Shown here one piece after another: positions 54,208 through 64,000 of a stretch of 64,000 bases of DNA. The notes beneath the pieces were generated by a model. That model had not been told where the DNA came from, made no database searches, and saw only the letters and a list, made by a program, of their open reading frames with translations. Within the stretch, counting starts at the first letter, position 1. Every line of letters starts with the position of its first letter. The position numbers and the translations under genes are program-made. Source of the stretch: Thiocystis violacea (lineage in GTDB: Bacteria > Pseudomonadota > Gammaproteobacteria > Chromatiales > Chromatiaceae); assembly GCF_016583565.1 (NCBI RefSeq), contig NZ_NRRF01000017.1, positions 1 to 64,000 on the forward strand. Reading direction: 5' to 3'.

Positions 54208-57033
54208 ATGGACACCATCCGCATCCGCGGCGCACGCACGCACAACCTCAAGGGCGTCGATCTCGATCTGCCGCGCAACCGGCTCATCGTCTTCACCGGC
54301 CTGTCCGGCTCCGGCAAATCCTCGCTCGCCTTCGACACCATCTATGCCGAGGGGCAGCGCCGCTACGTCGAGTCGCTCTCCGCCTATGCGCGGCAGTTCC
54401 TCGCGATCATGGAGAAGCCGGACGTCGATCACATCGAGGGACTCTCGCCGGCCATCTCCATCGAGCAGAAGACCACCTCGCACAACCCGCGCTCGACGGT
54501 CGGGACCATCACGGAGATCTACGACCACCTGCGCCTGCTCTTCGCGCGCGCCGGTCAACCCCGCTGCCCGACCCACGGGGAGCCTCTGGAGGCCCAGACC
54601 ATCAGCCAGATGGTCGATCAGGTGCTGAGTCAGCCGGAGGGCGAGAAGCTGATGCTGCTCGCGCCCGTGGTTTCGGCGCGCAAGGGCGAGTATCAGCGTC
54701 TGCTCGGCGAACTGCACGCCCAGGGATTCATCCGCGCCCGCATCGACGGGCAGCTGTGCGAGCTGGACGCCCCGCCCGAGCTGGACCTCAAGAAGAAGCA
54801 CGACATCGAGGTCATCATCGACCGCTTTCGCGTCCGCCCGGACCTGAGCCTGCGCCTGGCGGAGTCCTTCGAGACGGCCCTCAACCTCTCCGACGGCATC
54901 GCCCGGGTGGGCTGGATCGACGCCCCGGAGCGGCCCGAGCTGACCTTTTCCGCGCGGTTTGCCTGTCCGGTCTGCGGCTACAGCATCCCCGAGCTGGAGC
55001 CGCGCCTCTTTTCCTTCAACAACCCGGCCGGTGCCTGCCCAAGCTGCGACGGTCTGGGCGTCGAGCCGTTCTTCGACCCGGCCAAGGTGGTCGTGCATCC
55101 GGCGCTGAGCCTGGCCGCTGGCGCCGTGCGCGGCTGGGACCGGCGCAACGCCTACTATTTCCAGGTGATCCGCGCCCTCGGCGAGCACTATGGCTTCGAC
55201 GTCGAGACCGCCTGGGTCGCGCTGCCCGAGGACATCCAGTCGGTCATCCTGTACGGCAGCGGCAAGGAGAAGCTCAAGCTGAAGCTGCCCCACGAGAAGG
55301 GCAGCGCCAAGGTCCGTCCCTTCGAGGGCATCATCCGCAACATGGAGCGGCGCTACCGCGAGACCGAGTCCGGCACGGTGCGCGAAGAGCTGGCGCGCTA
55401 CCTCTCCCATCAGCCCTGTCCCGGCTGTCTGGGTTCGCGCCTGAACGAGGCCGCGCGCCATGTCTTCGTCGGGGAGATCGATCTGCCCGCGGTCTCGCGC
55501 ATGCCGGTCGGCGAATCGCTGCGCTATTTCGAGCGGCTGGAGCTGCCGGGCACGCGCGGCGAGATCGCCGCCAAGGTCACCAAGGAGATCGCGGCCCGGC
55601 TGCGCTTCCTGGTCGACGTCGGGCTGGACTACCTGACGCTGGAGCGCAGCGCCGAGACCCTTTCCGGCGGCGAGGCCCAGCGCATTCGGCTCGCGAGCCA
55701 GATCGGCGCCGGCCTGGTCGGCGTCATGTACATCCTGGACGAGCCATCGATCGGCCTGCATCAGCGCGACAACGCCCGCCTGCTCAAGACGCTCACCCAC
55801 CTGCGCGACATCGGCAACACCGTGATCGTGGTCGAGCACGACGAGGAGGCCATCCGCGCCGCCGATCTGGTGGTGGATGTCGGCCCCGGGGCCGGGGTCC
55901 ATGGCGGCGAGATCGTCGCGCGGGGCAGCGCCGAGGAGATCGCCGGCAACGCCGCGTCGCTCACCGGACGCTACCTCTCGGGGGATCTGCGCATCGAGAT
56001 CCCGCTGGAGCGCACGCCCGTGGATGCCGAGCGCCAGCTCCGCGTGCTAGGCGCCCGCGGCAACAACCTGCGCGGGGTCGATGTCAGCATCCCGGTCGGG
56101 ACCTTCTGCTGCGTCACCGGGGTCTCGGGCTCCGGCAAGTCGACGCTCATCAATGACACCCTCTATCCGGTCGCCGCACGTCACCTCAATGGGGCCAGTT
56201 TGCGCCCGGCTCCGCATGGAAGCGTCGAGGGACTGGAGCACTTCGACAAGGTCGTCGACATCGACCAGAGCCCCATCGGCCGCACGCCCCGCTCCAACCC
56301 GGCGACCTATACCGGGCTCTTCAACCTGGTGCGCGACCTCTTTGCGGCCGTGCCCGAGGCGCGCTCGCGCGGCTACACCTCCGGGCGTTTCAGCTTCAAC
56401 GTCAAGGGTGGGCGCTGCGAGGCCTGCAAGGGGGATGGACTCATCCGGGTCGAGATGCACTTCCTGCCGGACATCTACGTTCAGTGCGACACCTGCAAGG
56501 GCCGGCGCTACAACCGGGAGACGCTGGAGATCCGCTACAAGGGCAAGACCATCGATGAGGTCCTCAACCTGACCGTGGAGGACGCCCTCGACGTCCTGGC
56601 GGCCGTCCCCGCGATCAAGCGCAAGCTGCAAACACTGGCCGATGTTGGGCTCGCCTACGTCAGGCTCGGCCAGAGCGCCACCACCCTCTCCGGCGGCGAG
56701 GCCCAGCGGGTCAAGCTCAGCCGCGAGCTGAGCAAGCGCGACACCGGCCGCACCCTCTACATCCTGGACGAGCCGACGACCGGGCTGCATTTTCACGACG
56801 TCAAGCACTTGCTCGAGGTGCTGCACCGGCTGCGCGATCAGGGCAACACCGTCGTCGTCATCGAGCACAATCTCGATGTGATCAAGACCGCCGACTGGGT
56901 CATCGACTTGGGGCCGGAGGGCGGCGACAAGGGCGGCGAGATCCTCGTGACGGGCACCCCTGAGACGGTCGCCGCGCATCAGCGGTCGCAGACGGGGGCC
57001 TTTCTCGCCCCCTTGCTCGCGCGGCGTCGCTGA
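54208..57033 (+). CDS. uvrA: UvrABC system protein A
   Basis: 941 residues from the ATG at 54208, the length of the family. UvrA recognises bulky DNA damage and loads UvrB for nucleotide excision repair. Two ABC modules: Walker [11 protein letters not shown] (about 31-40) and GVSGSGKST (about 640), signature LSGGEAQR twice (about 489 and 829), Walker B with [12 protein letters not shown]. Zinc-binding cysteine pairs: CPVC...CPSC and CEAC...CDTC. All key motifs are intact. Confidence 0.97.
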   Translation: MDTIRIRGARTHNLKGVDLDLPRNRLIVFTGLSGSGKSSLAFDTIYAEGQRRYVESLSAYARQFLAIMEKPDVDHIEGLSPAISIEQKTTSHNPRSTVGTITEIYDHLRLLFARAGQPRCPTHGEPLEAQTISQMVDQVLSQPEGEKLMLLAPVVSARKGEYQRLLGELHAQGFIRARIDGQLCELDAPPELDLKKKHDIEVIIDRFRVRPDLSLRLAESFETALNLSDGIARVGWIDAPERPELTFSARFACPVCGYSIPELEPRLFSFNNPAGACPSCDGLGVEPFFDPAKVVVHPALSLAAGAVRGWDRRNAYYFQVIRALGEHYGFDVETAWVALPEDIQSVILYGSGKEKLKLKLPHEKGSAKVRPFEGIIRNMERRYRETESGTVREELARYLSHQPCPGCLGSRLNEAARHVFVGEIDLPAVSRMPVGESLRYFERLELPGTRGEIAAKVTKEIAARLRFLVDVGLDYLTLERSAETLSGGEAQRIRLASQIGAGLVGVMYILDEPSIGLHQRDNARLLKTLTHLRDIGNTVIVVEHDEEAIRAADLVVDVGPGAGVHGGEIVARGSAEEIAGNAASLTGRYLSGDLRIEIPLERTPVDAERQLRVLGARGNNLRGVDVSIPVGTFCCVTGVSGSGKSTLINDTLYPVAARHLNGASLRPAPHGSVEGLEHFDKVVDIDQSPIGRTPRSNPATYTGLFNLVRDLFAAVPEARSRGYTSGRFSFNVKGGRCEACKGDGLIRVEMHFLPDIYVQCDTCKGRRYNRETLEIRYKGKTIDEVLNLTVEDALDVLAAVPAIKRKLQTLADVGLAYVRLGQSATTLSGGEAQRVKLSRELSKRDTGRTLYILDEPTTGLHFHDVKHLLEVLHRLRDQGNTVVVIEHNLDVIKTADWVIDLGPEGGDKGGEILVTGTPETVAAHQRSQTGAFLAPLLARRR

Positions 57034-57155
57034 GAACCTTGGTATCAGCGCCCGCCTGAGCGTCGGTCGGGGCTTCATTGAGGGCGACACATGAGCGCAT
57101 CATGATACCCTGTCACCGAGAGGGGGGACGCGCCAAGTGGCGAGGTAACCCAGGG

Positions 57156-57179
57156 CCGAGGTTGGTCCCCAATCCTCGG
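57156..57179 (+). terminator. Hairpin after uvrA, candidate terminator
   Basis: CCGAGG-TTGG (57156-57165) pairs with CCAA-T-CCTCGG (57169-57179), a ten-pair stem with one bulged T and a three-base loop. TTCAAGGTTTTT follows, so a T-run is near. It may end uvrA transcription or belong to the cspA leader. Confidence 0.45.
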
Positions 57180-57375
57180 TTCAAGGTTTTTCGCGGGCCT
57201 TACTGACAACAGACCTTGTCTAATCCTCCATTATTAGGCACACTACCGGCGCTGCAGTGTTTACTTGTCGTGTTCCGGTCGTTCCTCCCTCTCAGCAGTG
57301 CGTGGCAGATCCTTCCGTAATCTATCGAGTTATCTGCATCAATATACATCCCAATTCAATTCCGAGGTAACCGGT

Positions 57376-57579
57376 ATGGCGACAGGTACAGTTAAGTGGT
57401 TCAGTGACGAAAAAGGCTTCGGCTTTATCGCTCCGTCCGACGGCTCCAAGGACGTTTTCGTCCATCACAGCGCCGTCCAAGGCAGCGGCTTCAAGTCGCT
57501 GGCCGAGGGGCAAACCGTCACTTTTGACGTTGAGCAAGGCCCGAAAGGCCCGAGTGCGACGAACGTCGTACCTCAGTAA
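57376..57579 (+). CDS. Cold-shock protein (CspA family)
   Basis: 67 residues from the ATG at 57376, with GAGG nine bases upstream. Single OB-fold cold-shock domain: [15 protein letters not shown] (RNP1), DVFVHHSAV (RNP2) and [21 protein letters not shown]. It binds single-stranded nucleic acid. It lies 342 bp after uvrA with a leader of unusual length and a strong terminator after it. CspA-type leaders often control cold induction; nothing in this one proves that. Confidence 0.96.
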   Translation: MATGTVKWFSDEKGFGFIAPSDGSKDVFVHHSAVQGSGFKSLAEGQTVTFDVEQGPKGPSATNVVPQ

Positions 57580-57611
57580 AGCAAGTCGCCAGGTGCTCGT
57601 CACCTGGCCAG

Positions 57612-57637
57612 AAAGCCCCGCCCCATGGCGGGGCTTT
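57612..57637 (+). terminator. Strong intrinsic terminator after the cold-shock gene
   Basis: AAAGCCCCGCC (57612-57622) pairs exactly with GGCGGGGCTTT (57627-57637) around CCAT, and a partial T-run follows (CGCGTTT). The same arrangement, with a second shorter hairpin CAGGTG...CACCTG just before it, is typical for small highly expressed genes. Confidence 0.85.
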
Positions 57638-57702
57638 CGCGTTTCTGGCCCGCCGAATTCGAGCGGTCCGCCCTTTCCCGATCCCTTGCGCGGAATCCAA
57701 TT

Positions 57703-59298
57703 TTGATCTCCACAGCCAACATCACCATGCAGTTCGGCGGCAAGCCGTTGTTCGAGAACGTCTCCGTGAAGCTCGGCGGCGGCAATTGCTACGGTCTGAT
57801 CGGTGCCAATGGCTCTGGGAAATCGACCTTGATGAAGATCCTGGGCGGCGATCTGGAGCCCAGCGCGGGCAACGTCTCGGTCGAGCCCGGCAAGCGGCTT
57901 GGCAAGCTGCGCCAGGACCAGTTCGCCTACGAGAGCCATAGCGTGCTGGATACCGTCATCATGGGCCACGATGAACTCTGGCGGGTCAAGCAGGAGCGCG
58001 ACCGGATCTACGCACTGCCTGAGATGAGCGAGGCCGACGGCATGGAGGTCGCGCACCTGGAGGTGCAGTTCGCCGAACTGGATGGCTACACCGCCGAGTC
58101 ACGCGCGAGCGAGCTGCTGCTGGGTCTGGCCATTCCGCTGGAGCAGCACGACGGCCCCATGAGTGCGGTCGCGCCTGGCTGGAAGCTGCGCGTGCTGCTC
58201 GCCCAGGCGCTGTTCGCCGACCCGGACATCCTCTTGCTCGACGAGCCCACCAACAACCTGGACATCCACACCATCCAGTGGTTGGAGGAGGTGCTGATCG
58301 CGCGCAACAGCACCATGATCATCATCTCCCACGATCGGCACTTCCTGAACAGCGTCTGCACCCACATGGCCGATCTGGACTACGGCGAACTGCGCATCTA
58401 CCCCGGCAACTATGACGAGTACATGACGGCTTCCAGCCAGGCGCGCATGCGCCAGTATGCCGACAACGCCAAGAAGAAGGCCCAGCTCGCGGAGCTGCAG
58501 ACCTTCGTGAGCCGCTTCTCCGCCAACGCCTCGAAGTCCAAGCAAGCCACCTCCCGCAAGCGCCAGATGGAGAAGATCGTGCTGGAGGACATCAAGCCTT
58601 CCAGTCGGGTCAATCCCTTCATTCGCTTCGGCCAGGACAAGAAACTCTATCGCTTGGCGCTGGAGGTGACTGACCTGGCCAAGGGATACGGCGCAACGCC
58701 CCTCTTCAGCGGTCTCGACCTGAGTGTCGAGGTCGGCGAACGGGTCGCCATCATCGGCCCCAACGGCATCGGCAAGACCACACTGCTGCGCTGCCTGGCG
58801 GGTGACTTGGCGCCAGACAGGGGTACGGTCAAATGGTCGGAGAACAGCAACCTGGGCTATTTCGCCCAGGATCACGCCGCGGACTTCGCCGAAGACACCA
58901 CGCTCTTCGATTGGATGGACCAGTGGAAGCGTCCTGGCGACGACGAGCAGGTCATCCGCGCCACCCTGGGGCGGTTGCTGTTCTCCCAGGATGAGATCAA
59001 GAAACCGGTGAACGTCATCTCCGGTGGCGAGCAAGGCCGCATGCTGTTCGGCAAGCTGATGCTGCGCAAGCCCAATATCCTGCTGATGGACGAGCCCACC
59101 AATCATCTGGACATGGAATCCATCGAGTCGCTCAACACGGCGCTGGAAGACTACCCGGGAACCTTGATCTTCGTCAGTCACGACCGGGAGTTCGTCTCTT
59201 CGCTGGCGACCCGCATCATCGAGCTGACCCCGCGGGGCGTGGTCGACTTCCGCGGCGACTACGAGGAGTATCTGCGCAGCGACGCCGTGGCGGCCTAG
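57703..59298 (+). CDS. ybiT: ABC-F family ATPase (YbiT type)
   Basis: 531 residues from the TTG at 57703, giving (M)[19 protein letters not shown] and matching the length and start of YbiT; the longer frame is non-homologous. Two ABC domains without membrane segments: Walker [10 protein letters not shown] and GPNGIGKTT; Walker [13 protein letters not shown] and [12 protein letters not shown]; the interdomain linker (about 240-310, with [11 protein letters not shown] swapped variants) is charged and helical. ABC-F proteins act on ribosomes (stalling relief, antibiotic protection). The linker [20 protein letters not shown] is YbiT-like. The genes around it are unrelated. Confidence 0.94.
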   Translation: MISTANITMQFGGKPLFENVSVKLGGGNCYGLIGANGSGKSTLMKILGGDLEPSAGNVSVEPGKRLGKLRQDQFAYESHSVLDTVIMGHDELWRVKQERDRIYALPEMSEADGMEVAHLEVQFAELDGYTAESRASELLLGLAIPLEQHDGPMSAVAPGWKLRVLLAQALFADPDILLLDEPTNNLDIHTIQWLEEVLIARNSTMIIISHDRHFLNSVCTHMADLDYGELRIYPGNYDEYMTASSQARMRQYADNAKKKAQLAELQTFVSRFSANASKSKQATSRKRQMEKIVLEDIKPSSRVNPFIRFGQDKKLYRLALEVTDLAKGYGATPLFSGLDLSVEVGERVAIIGPNGIGKTTLLRCLAGDLAPDRGTVKWSENSNLGYFAQDHAADFAEDTTLFDWMDQWKRPGDDEQVIRATLGRLLFSQDEIKKPVNVISGGEQGRMLFGKLMLRKPNILLMDEPTNHLDMESIESLNTALEDYPGTLIFVSHDREFVSSLATRIIELTPRGVVDFRGDYEEYLRSDAVAA

Positions 59299-59557
59299 GG
59301 CGCGTAATCGGCGGCGACTATCAGTGATGCGTGCCGGTCAGCGACTGGTAGGTTGGGCCGACGTTAGGAGGCCCAGCATGCGCCCTGACACGGCTCCGAG
59401 CTGAGATGACGGGCACTCCGTCGATCGCCAGTGCTCAGAGGGGAGTTAATCGCGCGGGCTTTTCTCCCATCCTTGTCCGCCGCGGCGAGGCGTCCCTTCC
59501 TCGGGGCGACGACCTTAGGCGATTTCCGGGAAACAACAGCCCCGCGGTTCCGATCCC

Positions 59558-59712
59558 GTAGGATGGGCAAAGCCCTGGCGATGGGCTGCTTTCGGAGTGC
59601 CGAGGGTCGCGGGGCGTGCCCATCATCCCAGCTCTGCGTCTTGCAAGATGGGCACGTCCGTCTGGCGTCGAGGCTGGGCTCGATCTCAGAGCACGGACTT
59701 TGCCCATCCTAC
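59558..59712. repeat. 155-bp dispersed repeat, copy 2
   Basis: Same GTAGGATGGGCAA start and TTGCCCATCCTAC end as the copy at 19813-19967, same length of 155 bp, with conserved inner blocks. It lies between ybiT and the decayed RND pump. The rest of 59299-59722 has no gene. Confidence 0.75.
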
Positions 59713-59722
59713 CGATCCGGAT

Positions 59723-60785
59723 CTATTTGGGTTTTTCGAGCCTGTCGCCCATGAGCCGCCGCACGACGACGAAGAAGACCGGGACGAAGAGCACGCCGAG
59801 CAGGGTCGCGCCCACCATGCCTCCCATGACGCCGGTGTCGATGGCATGTCGGCTGTTGGCGCCGGCCCCGGTGGAGATCGCCAACGGGGTGACGCCCAGG
59901 ATGAAGGCGATGGAGGTCATGAGGATGGGGCGAAAGCGCAGCCGACAGGCCTCCATGGTGGACTCCAGCACGCCGCGGCCGGCCTGGTGCATGGTGTTGG
60001 CGAACTCGATGATGAGGATGGCGTTCTTGGCGGACAGGCCGATGACCGCGATCAGACCCACCTTGAAATAGACGTCATTCTCCAGTCCGCGCAGCCAGGT
60101 GAAGCTGAGCGCGCCCAGCGCCCCGAGCGGGACCACCAGCATGACGGCGGCGGGCACCGACCAACTCTCATAGAGCGCGGCCAGCGCCAGGAAGACCACC
60201 AAGAGCGAGAGCCCGAAGAGGATGGGGGCCTGCTGGCCGGAGATGATCTCCTGTAGCGAGGATCCCGACCACTCGTAGCCGATACCCTGCGCCAGGTCCG
60301 TCTGGACGATCGCCGCCATCGCCTGGCCGGAGCTGTAGCCCGGCGCGGCGCTGCCGTTGATCTGGATGGCGCCGTAGCCGTTGTAGTGATCGATCGCCGG
60401 CGGTGCCGTGGTCCAAGTCCGCGCTCACCACGCTGCTCAGGGGAACCATGTCGTCGAGCCCGCCGTTGCTGCTGGGAATGTAGTAGCGCTCCAGATCCTC
60501 CGGGCGGCTGCGATAGGCCGCGTCCGCCTGCAGCAGCACCTTGAGCATCAGCCCCTCATAGTTGAAGTCATTGGCGTAGACCGGTGCCAACATCAGTTGG
60601 ATGGCGCTGTAGATGTCGCTCAGCGCGAGCCCCATGGACTGGGCCTGGATGAAGAGGTTCGGCGGTCTATGCTCCGGCTTGAGGATGGTCGCGCACAGCA
60701 CCGGGGTGAAGCTCAGCGCCATGAGCGCCGAGATGCCCATCGAGATGACGATGGTCAGCGCGAACTGTCTGCTTGGCACTGACAT
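59723..60785 (-). pseudogene. Decayed RND efflux pump (AcrB/MexF-like), truncated with a deletion and frameshift
   Basis: Three lesions are visible. The N-terminal half is missing: homology begins at a membrane helix (RQFALTIVISMGISAL, then CATILKPEH). About 220 residues after KPEH are absent; the chain jumps to RPPNLFIQAQSMGLALSDI, which in AcrB is over 200 residues later. Near 60404-60415 the frame shifts, after VSADLDHGTA, to the frame that continues PPAIDHYNGYGAIQ and on through the last membrane helices (ALYESWSVPAAVMLVVPLG, FVPVFFVVVRRLMGD), ending at 59723. The result cannot work as a transporter. An intact ROK gene directly follows where the pump's 5' half should be. Confidence 0.85.
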
Positions 60786-60829
60786 GGGCGACGTGATGCT
60801 TGGCGCCTGCCCGAGAGCCTCATCGGGTT

Positions 60830-61732
60830 TCAATCACTCGGCCACAGCCAGGCCGCGCCCCGAACGCCCGAGGCATCGCCATGACGCGCCGGCAGGAGGC
60901 GTGTCACCCGTTGGTCCGAGAAGATGTGCTCGCCCCAGTGCTCAGGCACGCTGGTATAGAGGCGCTGGAGCTTCGACAAGCCGCCACCGAGAACGATGAC
61001 CTCCGGATCGATGAGATTGATGACCACGGCGAGGGCGCGCGCCAGTCTGCGCTCGTAGCGCCGCAGGCTCGCCTCGCAGTCGGGATCTCCCGCCGCGGCC
61101 TGGTGCGCGATGGTCGCGGCGTCGAGCGAGGTTCGATGCCGTCGGCTGTGGTCCAGTGCCAGGCCCGGGCCTGAGAGGTAGGTCTCGATGCAACCGGAGC
61201 GGCCACAGTAGCAGGTCGGCAGGGGCTGGTCGTCGGCGTCCGGGAGGGGGAGGGGCGAGTGACCCCATTCTCCGGCGATGGCGTTGGCTCCGATCAACAA
61301 CTCACCCTTGACCACCAGCCCGCCACCGACTCCAGTCCCCAGGATTACCGCAAACAGGGTGGCGGCGCCCGCGCCCGCGCCATCCGCCGCCTCCGAGACG
61401 GCCAGGCAATTGGCGTCGTTCGCGAGACGGATGGGTCGATCGAGGCACGCCTCGAGATCCTGGCGCAGCGGGCGATCGTTGAGGCAGTTCGAATTGGCAT
61501 TGCGAATGCGTCCGGTGCTCGGGGAGACCGAGCCTGGGATGCCGATCCCGACCTGGGCGCGCTCGCCCAGTGCCCGCTCGGCCTCGTCGACCATGGCGCG
61601 GATCCTCTCGACGATTGCCGCATAGTCGCCCTGGGGTGTCGGCTCCCGTCGACGCCAGCGCTCCTGTCCGTCGGGCGCGAGGGCAACGAGTTCGATCTTC
61701 GTGCCGCCAAGGTCGATTCCGATACGGATCAT
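60830..61732 (-). CDS. ROK-family sugar kinase (fructokinase-like)
   Basis: 300 residues from the ATG at 61732, with AGGAGG eight bases upstream. N-terminal phosphate loop IRIGIDLGGTKIE, catalytic-region GIPGSVSP, DANCLAVSEA, GTGVGGGLVVKGELL, and the zinc-binding ROK signature GHSPLPLP...CYCGRSGCIETYLSG. It phosphorylates a hexose, most likely fructose or a related sugar, using ATP. The exact sugar cannot be read from sequence. It is divergent from the DUF1631 gene and directly abuts the RND remnant. Confidence 0.9.
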   Translation of the reverse strand: MIRIGIDLGGTKIELVALAPDGQERWRRREPTPQGDYAAIVERIRAMVDEAERALGERAQVGIGIPGSVSPSTGRIRNANSNCLNDRPLRQDLEACLDRPIRLANDANCLAVSEAADGAGAGAATLFAVILGTGVGGGLVVKGELLIGANAIAGEWGHSPLPLPDADDQPLPTCYCGRSGCIETYLSGPGLALDHSRRHRTSLDAATIAHQAAAGDPDCEASLRRYERRLARALAVVINLIDPEVIVLGGGLSKLQRLYTSVPEHWGEHIFSDQRVTRLLPARHGDASGVRGAAWLWPSD

Positions 61733-62203
61733 GTGATACCTCCTGAACAAGGCCGAGGCCCAATGCGCGTGGACCTGCCGCGGGCGACCGGGGTCGTGCA
61801 TTCCAGATCCTGATCATCGGCGTAATCGCGAACGCCGTCACGGCTTGCGCGCCGCTGTCTCCGTACCATTTCTGCGGATTCTTCGGCGTGGCGCCGTGGC
61901 CGTAGACGTTGCGCTCCTGTTCCTGATGACGGCGTTGCCGCCGGCTCGGCGTCCTGGGCGGCTCGACTGCGGATCGGAAGACCTCGGGCGTCTTTCCCGA
62001 TCGGCTGGCCTTGGCGTCGGGCAATTGCGAGCTGGTTGGCATACGGCTGCCGCGCCTATCCCTAAACTGGAAACGTGGAAGGCTCTGGATAGCATGATTG
62101 GCGTCATGATCGATTAGCGAGACCACGCGGGTACAGCACTCCGTGCCCGTTCCAGAGCAGCGTCAGCGCTCATTGCAAGGGTTCGTTCATCGAATACTCG
62201 ACC
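61733..62203. other. Gene-free stretch between divergent genes
   Basis: 471 bp. Long open frames exist on both strands but none has a family, a ribosome binding site or a good start, so I call no gene. It must contain the promoters of the flanking genes. Confidence 0.5.
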
Positions 62204-64000
62204 ATGGCCGATAATCACATCTCCAATGTCGTCCCTTTCGGGGGTAGAGAGAGCAATTTGACTACGGCGATGCACGAGGATGCCGTTTCCATACTCGCTG
62301 TGTGCCGGGATCGGTTGATCGACGGCGTCAGCGCCGTCTTTACCCGGCATGTGGGACATGCGAACGACGAGCTCCTCGCCATGGCGGATCGTGCTGGCAA
62401 TCTGGAGCAGCAGCACATCTGCTTTGCCGCAACCCAGTTTCTCTCCAACCGCGCCCCTCAGCTGCTGCAGCAACTGCGCGCGGGCTATGTCGCCAGCTTC
62501 GAGACGGTCCTCAAGCGTTCCAACGCGGACCAGAGCCAGCCTGTCGAGCTACCGAATGAGCTGAGCCTGGTCGACGACGAGGAATTCGAGCAGGATCTGA
62601 CCATCACCAAGCTCACCTCTCGCGCGGCCTTCAACTGCTCCCAGCAGCTGGTCGCGCTCGATCGGCGTTTGGCGGTCCTGTTGAAGGTCCAACGTCTCGC
62701 GCAGGACGAGAATCCGCTGCATCCAGGTGTGATCTACAAGGCCGTGCTGCAGACGCTGACGCAGATGGGCGCCGACCGTCATCTCGCCCTGGTCTTGCTC
62801 CAGTCCTTCGAGAGCCATACGGCCCCCGAGCTGCCGCGCATCTACGCCGAGGTCAACCGCTATCTGGCCGAGTCCGGGATCCTGCCGACGATCTCCCTCA
62901 AGACACCTCTGGAGCAGGCCGCTCAGGGCCGCGGGGGTGATGGCGGCTTGAGTTTCTCGGGGGGCTACGCGAACGGCGCTCAGGGTGGGCTCTCGCCCTT
63001 CGGGCAGGTCGCCGGGCCTGGCCAAGCACAAGCCCCGCAGCAGGATGTCTTCAGCCAGCTGTTGCAAGCGATGCAGTCGATGAGTCGGGGGGGCGGCGGG
63101 GGCGGCAATCCGGGTTGGCTGCCCGCGGCCACGGCAATGGCGCCTCAGCGCGATGGGGGGGCGCCGCAATCCTTCAGTAGCGCACAGTTGGTCGCCGCGC
63201 TCGGGAATCTCCAGCGTGGGCCTGTCGATCCCGCTCAGATGCCTGGCTTGGGCTCGGCGAGGATCGATCCCTACAGCGGTGGTGCCTTGCAGCAGATCCG
63301 CTCGACGCCCATGGCGAACTGGTCGCATCCCATGGACGCCATGACCATGGACATCGTGTCCATGCTCTTCGATGCCATGTTCGACGACCCGGATCTGCCC
63401 GCGAGTGTGCGCGCGGAGATCGCCAAGCTGCAAATTCCGGTGCTCAAGGTCGCGCTGCTCGACAAGACCTTCTTCTCCGAGCGCAAGCATCCGGCGCGCC
63501 GGATGTTGGATGCCATCGCCCATTCGGGGATTGGGCGCAGCGCCCAGGACGAACAACGCTTGGTCGAGAAGATCCACACGGTGGTCGACCATGTGGTCAA
63601 GGGTTTCGACTCCGACATCCAAGTCTTCGATGCCCAGGTGGCCGAACTCGTGGGTTTTCTCAAGGATGAAGAGACGCTCGCGCAGTCGCGGGCCACCGAC
63701 ATGGTGAGCGAGCTGGAGTCGCGCGAACGCAAGGAGGTTGCGCCGAGTCGCGCCGGTGCCGAAATCGAGCTACGCATCAACCGGCGCACTGTGCCGACCC
63801 TGATCGCGGACTTCCTGGATCGGCATTGGCGTCTGATGCTGGTGGACGCCTTTGCCCGATCTGGCGAAAGGGGCGAGGACTGGAAGACCTCGCTGCGTCT
63901 GATGGACGAGCTGATCTGGAGCGTGGCGCCCAAGGCCAGCGGCCAGGAGCGCGACCGGCTGGTGGTGATGCTGCCAGCGATGTTGAAAGGGCTCCGGGAG
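62204..64000 (+). CDS. DUF1631 family protein, 3' end beyond the window
   Basis: 599 codons are visible, in frame to the last base, with no stop. From the ATG at 62204 the protein is cytoplasmic and mostly helical (LLSTAMHED-type start, then long alpha regions), with a Gly/Gln/Pro-rich linker at about 240-320 and then two further helical blocks; SAQLVAALGNLQRGPVDPAQ and RAGAEIELRINRRTVPTLI are recognisable. It resembles DUF1631 proteins, whose function is unknown. The start has no strong ribosome binding site, so a start at 62270 is possible. Confidence 0.75.
   Translation, partial: MADNHISNVVPFGGRESNLTTAMHEDAVSILAVCRDRLIDGVSAVFTRHVGHANDELLAMADRAGNLEQQHICFAATQFLSNRAPQLLQQLRAGYVASFETVLKRSNADQSQPVELPNELSLVDDEEFEQDLTITKLTSRAAFNCSQQLVALDRRLAVLLKVQRLAQDENPLHPGVIYKAVLQTLTQMGADRHLALVLLQSFESHTAPELPRIYAEVNRYLAESGILPTISLKTPLEQAAQGRGGDGGLSFSGGYANGAQGGLSPFGQVAGPGQAQAPQQDVFSQLLQAMQSMSRGGGGGGNPGWLPAATAMAPQRDGGAPQSFSSAQLVAALGNLQRGPVDPAQMPGLGSARIDPYSGGALQQIRSTPMANWSHPMDAMTMDIVSMLFDAMFDDPDLPASVRAEIAKLQIPVLKVALLDKTFFSERKHPARRMLDAIAHSGIGRSAQDEQRLVEKIHTVVDHVVKGFDSDIQVFDAQVAELVGFLKDEETLAQSRATDMVSELESRERKEVAPSRAGAEIELRINRRTVPTLIADFLDRHWRLMLVDAFARSGERGEDWKTSLRLMDELIWSVAPKASGQERDRLVVMLPAMLKGLRE

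Noticed and set aside
53065-55902. Minus-strand frame (945 codons) across uvrA and the MFS gene
   Set aside because: Shadow of uvrA and MFS; no domains.
57121-57190. tRNA-like stretch (CCAAGTGGCGAGGTAAC ... GGTTCAAGG)
   Set aside because: No consistent acceptor, anticodon or T-arm pairing; the folding better fits a terminator hairpin.
61838-62117. Short open frames between the ROK and DUF1631 genes
   Set aside because: No ribosome binding site or family; both strands are open, which is common at this GC content.
1-64000. CRISPR arrays, rRNA and tRNA genes
   Set aside because: I looked for regularly spaced repeats with unique spacers and for rRNA or tRNA cores; only the short tandem and dispersed repeats listed were found.

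Overview
The window is GC-rich chromosomal DNA from a gammaproteobacterium, most likely a Chromatiales (purple sulfur bacterium-like) relative. I infer this from the protein families and conserved neighbourhoods (ssb / YajR-type MFS / uvrA; argH beside an AlgR-like regulator; ksgA and lon), from a three-gene Na+-pumping oxaloacetate decarboxylase, from a VPxPA-type exosortase-sorted protein with its accessory acyltransferase, and from short GTAGG-type dispersed repeats. No rRNA, tRNA or CRISPR array was found, and genus cannot be fixed from this stretch alone.

Layout. 1-735: the 3' end (domains V and VI) of a group II intron, followed by REP-like hairpins. 736-6543: a large multi-PAS hybrid histidine kinase and a REC-GGDEF-EAL response regulator, each preceded by a near-identical 29-bp motif. 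6831-10439 (minus): a MoxR ATPase / vWA protein / membrane protein module, with a small HExxH protein divergent from it. 11361-13498: uncharacterised membrane and CAP-domain proteins. 13640-18198 (minus): secF without secD, then oadB, oadA and oadG. 18813-24172: ADP-ribosylglycohydrolase, membrane protein, outer-membrane porin, methyltransferase and exosortase-associated acyltransferase. 24280-34303: RecD2 helicase, MFS exporter, GNAT, HAD phosphatase, CPBP protease, Na+/H+ antiporter and LytTR regulator. 34836-36597: argH and a MazG-like pyrophosphohydrolase.

36635-43640 (minus) is the most interesting block. It is a compact seven-gene Ter stress module: two TerD proteins, two short vWA proteins with the same proline-rich tail, a TerY with a C-terminal zinc domain, a PP2C phosphatase and a protein kinase with a zinc ribbon. 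The last three form a 'TerY-P' triad. TerA, TerB and TerC are absent from the window.

43910-57033: ksgA, lon, a VPxPA-CTERM surface protein with a candidate sigma-54 promoter, rfbBACD for dTDP-L-rhamnose (with ATGA overlaps at the A/C and C/D junctions), ssb, MFS and uvrA. 57376-64000: a cold-shock protein with a strong terminator, a YbiT-type ABC-F protein, a decayed RND efflux pump, a ROK sugar kinase and a DUF1631 gene that runs off the right edge.

The genome carries several short dispersed repeats. The best is a 155-bp element present twice (19813-19967 and 59558-59712) with matching inverted ends. Surface-polysaccharide synthesis (rfb), the exosortase-sorted protein and the acyltransferase probably belong to the same extracellular-matrix programme, although they lie 25 kb apart.
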